Part shown: in pieces, positions 59,065 through 64,000 of the stretch
Layout of the letters: every line of letters starts with the position of its first letter
Numbering within the stretch: the first letter of the stretch is position 1
NCBI GenBank assembly: GCA_023015825.1
Contig: JALKAW010000004.1
Location: 269,126-333,125, forward strand
Source: Flavobacteriaceae bacterium S0862
GTDB lineage: Bacteria; Bacteroidota; Bacteroidia; Flavobacteriales; Flavobacteriaceae
DNA: 64,000 bases
Direction of reading: 5' to 3'
Translations under genes and position numbers: made by a program
Notes under the pieces: model-generated
Seen by the model: only the letters and a program-made list of their open reading frames with translations
What the model was told of the DNA's origin: nothing
Databases searched by the model: none

Positions 59065-60693
59065 ATGGATATTAACTTCAATAAAAATGAAGATCATAAT
59101 AAACTTTTAGTATCAGATTTAACGAAGCGATTTGCTAAAGTAAAGCTTGGAGGTGGTAAGAGTCGTATAGTAAAGCATCATGCTAAAGGCAAAATGACAG
59201 CCCGTGAACGAATTGATTACCTTCTAGATGCCAAATCAAAAAGTATTGAAATTGGAGCATTTGCAGGGGATAATATGTATGAAGAACATGGTGGATGTCC
59301 CTCTGGAGGTGTTGTCGTTAAAATTGGTTATGTAAAAGGAAAGCAATGTATTGTAGTAGCAAACGATGCAACTGTGAAGGCTGGAGCTTGGTTTCCTATT
59401 ACTGGAAAAAAGAACTTACGTGCTCAGGAAATTGCTATAGAAAACAAATTGCCAATTATTTATTTAGTTGATTCGGCTGGTGTGTATTTACCAATGCAAG
59501 ACGAGATTTTTCCTGATAAAGAACATTTTGGTCGCATTTTCAGGAATAATGCTGTGATGAGCAGTATGGGAATAACCCAAATCGCTGCAGTTATGGGAAG
59601 TTGTGTTGCTGGAGGCGCTTACTTGCCTATTATGAGTGATGAAGCTTTAATCGTTGATAAAACTGGTAGTATTTTCTTAGCTGGAAGTTATTTAGTAAAA
59701 GCAGCCATAGGTGAAACCATCGATAACGAAACACTTGGTGGTGCTACGACACACTGTGAGATTAGTGGTGTAACCGATTATAAAGCTAAAGATGATAAAG
59801 ATGCTTTAGATACCATTAAGAACATTATTGACAAAATTGGTGATTACGATAAAGCTGGGTTTAATAGAGCTAAAGCTGAGTTCCCAAAAGAAACACAAGA
59901 AGACATCTATGGTATACTGCCTAAAAGTCGTGCAGACCAATATGACATGTACGACATCATAAAGCGTTTGGTTGATAATTCTGAATATGATGAATATAAA
60001 GCAGGCTATGGAAAAACCATCATTACTGCTTATGCAAGAATTGATGGTTGGGCAGTTGGTATTGTTGCCAATCAACGAAAATTAGTAAAAACCAAAAAAG
60101 GTGAAATGCAGTTTGGTGGTGTTATTTATAATGACAGTGCAGATAAGGCAACACGCTTTATTGCCAATTGCAATCAGAAGAAAATTCCGTTGGTGTTTTT
60201 ACAAGATGTTACAGGTTTTATGGTTGGAAGTAAAAGTGAACATGGAGGTATTATAAAAGATGGTGCTAAAATGGTGAATGCTGTGAGTAACTCTGTAGTG
60301 CCAAAATTCACTATTATTATTGGTAATAGTTATGGTGCAGGAAATTACGCTATGTGTGGGAAAGCTTATGACCCAAGGTTGATAGTCGCATGGCCAAGTG
60401 CTGAGTTGGCTGTAATGAGTGGAAACTCAGCGGCTAAAGTGTTACTACAAATCGAAAAAGCCTCGTTACTTAAAAAAGGTGAAAAAATTACACCTGAAAA
60501 AGAAGAAGAACTCTTCAATAAAATAAAAGATAGATACGATAACCAAGTATCCCCATATTACGCAGCTGCAAGACTTTGGACAGATGGTGTCATAGACCCA
60601 CTTGATACAAGAAAGTGGGTAAGCATTGGTATAGAGGCTGCAAACCACGCTCCTATTGAGAAACCTTTTAATTTAGGAGTGATTCAAGTTTAA
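59065..60693 (+). CDS. Acyl-CoA carboxylase beta subunit
   Basis: This 542-residue carboxyltransferase moves CO2 from biotin to an acyl-CoA (propionyl-, methylcrotonyl- or similar). The N-terminal crotonase-like half has MTARERIDYLLD, GGVVVKIGYVKGKQC and GSCVAGGAYLPIMSDEA. The C-terminal half has GFMVGSKSEHGGIIKDGAKM and GNSYGAGNYAMCGKAYDPR, closest to methylcrotonyl-type (MccB) enzymes. No biotin carboxylase or biotin carrier subunit lies next to it. The upstream region is shared with the FMN-reductase operon, where TACTTTAG near 59039 is a one-off -7 element. Confidence 0.92.
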   Translation: MDINFNKNEDHNKLLVSDLTKRFAKVKLGGGKSRIVKHHAKGKMTARERIDYLLDAKSKSIEIGAFAGDNMYEEHGGCPSGGVVVKIGYVKGKQCIVVANDATVKAGAWFPITGKKNLRAQEIAIENKLPIIYLVDSAGVYLPMQDEIFPDKEHFGRIFRNNAVMSSMGITQIAAVMGSCVAGGAYLPIMSDEALIVDKTGSIFLAGSYLVKAAIGETIDNETLGGATTHCEISGVTDYKAKDDKDALDTIKNIIDKIGDYDKAGFNRAKAEFPKETQEDIYGILPKSRADQYDMYDIIKRLVDNSEYDEYKAGYGKTIITAYARIDGWAVGIVANQRKLVKTKKGEMQFGGVIYNDSADKATRFIANCNQKKIPLVFLQDVTGFMVGSKSEHGGIIKDGAKMVNAVSNSVVPKFTIIIGNSYGAGNYAMCGKAYDPRLIVAWPSAELAVMSGNSAAKVLLQIEKASLLKKGEKITPEKEEELFNKIKDRYDNQVSPYYAAARLWTDGVIDPLDTRKWVSIGIEAANHAPIEKPFNLGVIQV

Positions 60694-62027
60694 TTCCCCT
60701 GATGGTCTTTAACTCTCGGAATAGTTAACAACTTTGTTTGTCTACCGTTTACGTATCTAAAACCATCTTTACCAAAAAAACCAGCTTCTTCGAACATGAT
60801 ACGAATATCACGTTTCCATTCAGGAATATTCACGGTTGTATTCAATTCAATGGCATAAACCGTGTTTATATGTAATGGATAATCGCCATTTACAGGAACA
60901 CCACCTTGAGCATCCCACATACCTAATGTGGTTCCAGACGAATGTCCATAACTACCTAATGGATGTGTATAAATAGATGGACGTAATCCAGCAGCTTTAG
61001 CTTCTTCTAGAGATTTTAATAAAATTTGATTTCCAGTAGCGCCTTCTACAAAATTATTAGTAAAAATATCTTGAAGTTTATTTCCTTCAGCAAAAGCATC
61101 CGATAAAAACTTTGGTGGTGCTTTTTCTTCTGGTTTTAATACATACGCCAATTCTTGACAGTCGGTATTTAAGCGTAAATAAGTAATTCCGAAATCACAA
61201 TGCAATAAATCTCCTGGCAAAATCACCATTTTTCCTGGTCTATCGGAAAAAGAATATAAGTGGCCTTCTAATTCTTCACTAGTTCTTTGTACATCAACCG
61301 TTGGGTGAAACCAAGTTTCTAGATCTAATTGCGTTACTTTGTCACGCATCCACCACTCTACATCTGTTGTTGTTGTAATTCCAGGAGTAATCACTTTTTC
61401 TGAAAAGGCTTCAGCAATAATATCATGTGTAATATCTACCAACTGATTAAAAATAACCATTTCACGTTCTGTTCTGGTTTCTATCCATCCTGTAGCCAAT
61501 GGTTGTGCCGAAGTCACTCTTTTTTCAAACTTTTTTGGTAAGTAGGACATGAACTCATCATAATCAGTTTTATCCAAGCCATCGGCTATATTAAAATGCT
61601 TAGAATAGTTGAGCCCTATTTTATCAGGATTTCGTTCCTCAATAAGCTGCATGAGTCGTTTCCATTGGTTTGGTTCTTTCTCTTTGTCCCATGCCGAAAT
61701 GATATTTTCGCCAAAATTATATCTGGCAACTGCTAATTTTTCAATTGTATTTTTTGCTTTATCTCTATAGAATAGAATAATTGTTCGTCTGCGTGCATTT
61801 AACCAAGTAGCTGGCAACATGGTTCTAAGTACTGGATCCTCATTATATTCTCTTGATATTAGAATCCACATATCTATTCCTGTTCTATCCATTAATTGAG
61901 GCAACAGATAATTGAATCTATCAGCTAAAATTTCATCGACTACTCTAGCTCTTTCTCGTTCTGGCAAAATACGTTGTGCATTAATTTGAAGAGTGATTAA
62001 AAAAACAATGAAGCATACTTTTTTCAT
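60690..62027 (-). CDS. Secreted M24-family metallopeptidase (Xaa-Pro-like)
   Basis: This 445-residue protein has a signal peptide (about 1-17, LQINAQ). The pita-bread metal ligands are seen as CDFGI and NTDCQE (two Asp), SYGHSSG (His), YAIELNT and MFEEAGFF (two Glu). Family members are aminopeptidase P-like, but the substrate of these exported flavobacterial versions is not established. The end overlaps the acyl-CoA carboxylase gene by four bases on the opposite strand. Confidence 0.9.
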   Translation of the reverse strand: MKKVCFIVFLITLQINAQRILPERERARVVDEILADRFNYLLPQLMDRTGIDMWILISREYNEDPVLRTMLPATWLNARRRTIILFYRDKAKNTIEKLAVARYNFGENIISAWDKEKEPNQWKRLMQLIEERNPDKIGLNYSKHFNIADGLDKTDYDEFMSYLPKKFEKRVTSAQPLATGWIETRTEREMVIFNQLVDITHDIIAEAFSEKVITPGITTTTDVEWWMRDKVTQLDLETWFHPTVDVQRTSEELEGHLYSFSDRPGKMVILPGDLLHCDFGITYLRLNTDCQELAYVLKPEEKAPPKFLSDAFAEGNKLQDIFTNNFVEGATGNQILLKSLEEAKAAGLRPSIYTHPLGSYGHSSGTTLGMWDAQGGVPVNGDYPLHINTVYAIELNTTVNIPEWKRDIRIMFEEAGFFGKDGFRYVNGRQTKLLTIPRVKDHQGN

Positions 62028-62083
62028 GTTAACAATTTTGGTTGGTTAGGATATAAAAATATCAAAAAAATACTATATAAAAC

Positions 62084-63193
62084 TTATTCATTAAAATTCA
62101 ATAAATGCAACGTTTGTTTACGTAGAAGTTTTCCTGAATTAGTCTTAGCAAACTGGGGGATACAAAATATCTGTTTTGGAATTTCGTAGGCATTTAGATT
62201 TAGGAGTTTTTTTATATTTTCAGTAATATGTTCAATATCACAAGAACCTTCTATAACTAAAATTAGGCACTCACCTAGTGAATCATCTTTTTTTGCTGCT
62301 AAGAAAAAAGAAATATTAATTATCTCAGATAGTTTTTTTTCAATCTGTTCAGGAAATAATTTTATACCACCAGAATTAATGACGTTATCGATACGACCAA
62401 GCAGTTTAAAACTGTTCTTAGAACAGAGTTCAATAATATCGTTAGTCACTACTGGAACATCTGTTAATTGAGGCGCATTGATTACAAGACATTCTCTATC
62501 ATCTTTTGATATGCTTATATTTGGGAGTGTTTCAAACGTTTCATCATCAGGTTGTTTTGTCGTGCTTCCTCCCAATGACGAAAAATTATTTAATTTCTTA
62601 ACAGCAATATGCGTAATGGTTTCGGTCATGCCGTAGGTTGCATAAATATCGCAACTGGTTTCTTGAATTTTATTTTGGAGCTTGTTTGATACAGCTGCAC
62701 CTCCAACAATAAGCGTTTTTATATCACGTAATTGATTTATCGAATTCTGCAGTTGTAAAGGTACCATTGCACAGAAATCATAAGGTTTATCAATATACAA
62801 CAAAGGCTTTGCGCTTGGTTCTACTAAATCTAGTTCTAACCCTAAAATTAAAGCTCTTACCAACATCATTTTTCCTGCAATAAATCCTGTAGGCAAACAA
62901 TGCAATGCTGTATTTCCTGGCGCTAGACCAAAATAATCGCCAGTCGCTAGAGCCGAATGCACCATAGACTGCTTTTTTAAAGCCAATAATTTTGGGGTTC
63001 CAGTAGAGCCAGAAGTCCTTACAGATATGGCATCCTTATCATTTAACCAGTCCAATAAAAAATCGCCAATCACTTTTTGAAATGGAAGGCCTTCTTTAAT
63101 AAAATCGCAAGCAACTTCCTTTAAGGTACTTTGGTCATAATGCTCACCATTTAATTTGAATTTGTTATGAATTTTGTCGAAACTTGGAATCAT
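62084..63193 (-). CDS. menE: o-Succinylbenzoate-CoA ligase-like AMP-binding enzyme
   Basis: This 369-residue adenylate-forming enzyme has P-loop RTSGSTGTPK, the A5-type ATYGMTETITH, and the C-terminal GRIDNVINSGGIKLFPEQIEK with catalytic-lysine tail KTNSGKLLRK. It is short for the family (E. coli MenE is about 450), as is usual for flavobacterial MenE. It would activate o-succinylbenzoate for menaquinone synthesis. Other men genes are not in the window, so the name rests on size and phylum. Another small acyl-CoA ligase is possible. Confidence 0.78.
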   Translation of the reverse strand: MIPSFDKIHNKFKLNGEHYDQSTLKEVACDFIKEGLPFQKVIGDFLLDWLNDKDAISVRTSGSTGTPKLLALKKQSMVHSALATGDYFGLAPGNTALHCLPTGFIAGKMMLVRALILGLELDLVEPSAKPLLYIDKPYDFCAMVPLQLQNSINQLRDIKTLIVGGAAVSNKLQNKIQETSCDIYATYGMTETITHIAVKKLNNFSSLGGSTTKQPDDETFETLPNISISKDDRECLVINAPQLTDVPVVTNDIIELCSKNSFKLLGRIDNVINSGGIKLFPEQIEKKLSEIINISFFLAAKKDDSLGECLILVIEGSCDIEHITENIKKLLNLNAYEIPKQIFCIPQFAKTNSGKLLRKQTLHLLNFNE

Positions 63194-63711
63194 TAACTAA
63201 GTGCTTTTCTTGATACGAAAATATTGCATTTACAGCAATTTTAATATTATATAAAGGTTAAATATACTTAGATATACGTATTGACTTCATAATTAAAAAA
63301 GGCCACCTCCATTTAACGTTTGCTATAAGTCATTAAAATGACGTCATATTATTGAAGTTAAACGAATCACCAAAATTTCACTTAATACTAAAAAAAAGCT
63401 GCATCCAAATACATGAAGCAGCTTTTAAAATGGTTATTCTTAATTAATAGCAAATGTTTCTTTTTAGGGATACGAATTTCACGTATTTAATTTATGTTTC
63501 ATTTTAAAAAAAGTACTAACCAATTATAGTATTGCAAATCTCGTACCAATACTTTAATTTTCCAATCGGTTAATACAAATTTAAGTGCGATTCATCGAAA
63601 AGAGTGTTATTAACTACTTTATAACCCTCTTGTATTGGTAGTTTACCATGTTGCAAATGGGTTATAGACACATATTTAGTAAATTAGCTGTTAAACTAAC
63701 TAACAACCATA
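63194..63711. other. 518-bp gap with a lone terminator
   Basis: It contains a good hairpin terminator (63393-63430) with no gene to end on either strand, a 10-bp palindrome ATGACGTCAT at 63338, and on the minus strand only broken coding fragments with stops every few codons. It may hold a lost small gene or an unseen small RNA. Confidence 0.45.
63393..63430. terminator. Orphan terminator
   Basis: AAAAGCTGC pairs with GCAGCTTTT around a 14-base loop, with A and T runs on both sides. Confidence 0.7.
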
Positions 63712-64000
63712 ATGAAACTATTAAAACTATTTTTAGTATTGCTGTTTTTAACTTCGTGTGAGTCAAAACAAGCTACATCTCCTCGATTTAATCATGTAAT
63801 GCTTAGTGTTTCTAATTTAGAAGCGTCTGTAAAATTTTACACTTCAGGTTTTGATTTACAAGTAACCAACCAATTAAATAAAATTGAAGTTTTTAATGAA
63901 GATGGAAGTACCATTAGTCGAGATGTAAATATGGCATTCCTAAAATTTCCAGACCAAAATTTTGTTTTAGAATTATCTGAAACTCCAAATATAAATTCAG
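63712..64000 (+). CDS. VOC-family lipoprotein, 5' part
   Basis: The frame runs off the right edge after 96 residues. The signal peptide ends in the lipobox FLTSC (Cys16), so it is a lipoprotein. Residues from about 26 (FNHVMLSVSNLEASVKFYT) are the start of a glyoxalase/bleomycin-resistance (VOC) fold, with the first metal-ligand His in FNHVML. The substrate is unknown. Exported VOC proteins are less common than cytosolic ones. Confidence 0.82.
   Translation, partial: MKLLKLFLVLLFLTSCESKQATSPRFNHVMLSVSNLEASVKFYTSGFDLQVTNQLNKIEVFNEDGSTISRDVNMAFLKFPDQNFVLELSETPNINS

Noticed and set aside
63338-63347. Palindrome ATGACGTCAT
   Set aside because: It is only 10 bp, with no regulator nearby and no gene start within 300 bp.

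Overview
This window is chromosomal DNA from a low-GC member of the Bacteroidota, most likely a marine Flavobacteriaceae. The evidence is AT-rich codon use, Bacteroidetes-type -7 promoter elements (TAnnTTTG) in front of many genes, almost no Shine-Dalgarno sites, type IX secretion (T9SS) sorting domains, a TonB-dependent receptor with a carboxypeptidase-regulatory N-terminus, and several families found mainly in flavobacteria (DUF3667, DUF4834, DUF6638, the CAL67264 membrane protein, a cysteate-acyltransferase-like enzyme). I saw no rRNA, tRNA, insertion sequence, prophage or CRISPR array. Most of the window is ordinary, densely packed core genome, with several accessory or poorly understood blocks.

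Layout. 1-5 kb: a gene tail, peroxiredoxin bcp, endonuclease III nth (without its iron-sulfur cysteines), an ECF sigma factor followed by a 47-residue small gene, and uvrA. 5-12.4 kb: a DUF3667 membrane protein, two secreted paralogues each preceded by a sigma-54-like promoter, a secreted serine hydrolase with a lipoprotein alpha/beta hydrolase, and a T9SS cargo protein. 12.4-18 kb: an envelope-glycan operon (DUF4834, YfhO, glycosyltransferase, flippase). 18-25 kb: an outer-membrane barrel, a GNAT-like protein, an alpha-oxoamine synthase with a cysteine-synthase-like enzyme (a candidate sulfonolipid/capnine pair), oligopeptidase B and YbaB. 25-33 kb: a 3D-domain lipoprotein, threonine aldolase, a secreted zinc protease, prfB with its programmed +1 frameshift, arsC-like and a TonB receptor. 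33-40 kb: a small membrane protein, an M28 peptidase, a two-gene operon (secreted putative sensor plus membrane-anchored TIR protein), fumC, and a multiply frameshifted T9SS pseudogene. 40-44.5 kb: a Crp-like regulator with an amino-acid racemase, orphan hutI, a coiled-coil membrane protein and a VTT-domain protein.

44.6-53.1 kb holds seven same-strand genes of unknown role: a coiled-coil protein, an unknown soluble protein, a classic AAA ATPase, a DUF6638-like protein and three membrane proteins. This is the strongest candidate for an undescribed multi-component system. The membrane-TIR operon is the second. The TIR domain carries a W-V-x-x-E-x-V motif matching the catalytic-glutamate segment of NAD-cleaving TIR domains such as SARM1.

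53.2-64 kb: a FadL-type porin, a small membrane protein, translation throttle EttA with a small membrane protein, a pirin/MarR/FMN-reductase stress module with two palindromic operators, an acyl-CoA carboxylase beta subunit, a secreted M24 peptidase, menE, and the start of a VOC-family lipoprotein running off the right edge. Many start codons were moved downstream of the longest possible frame because the longer version would begin inside a -7 promoter element or because the signal peptide begins at a later ATG.
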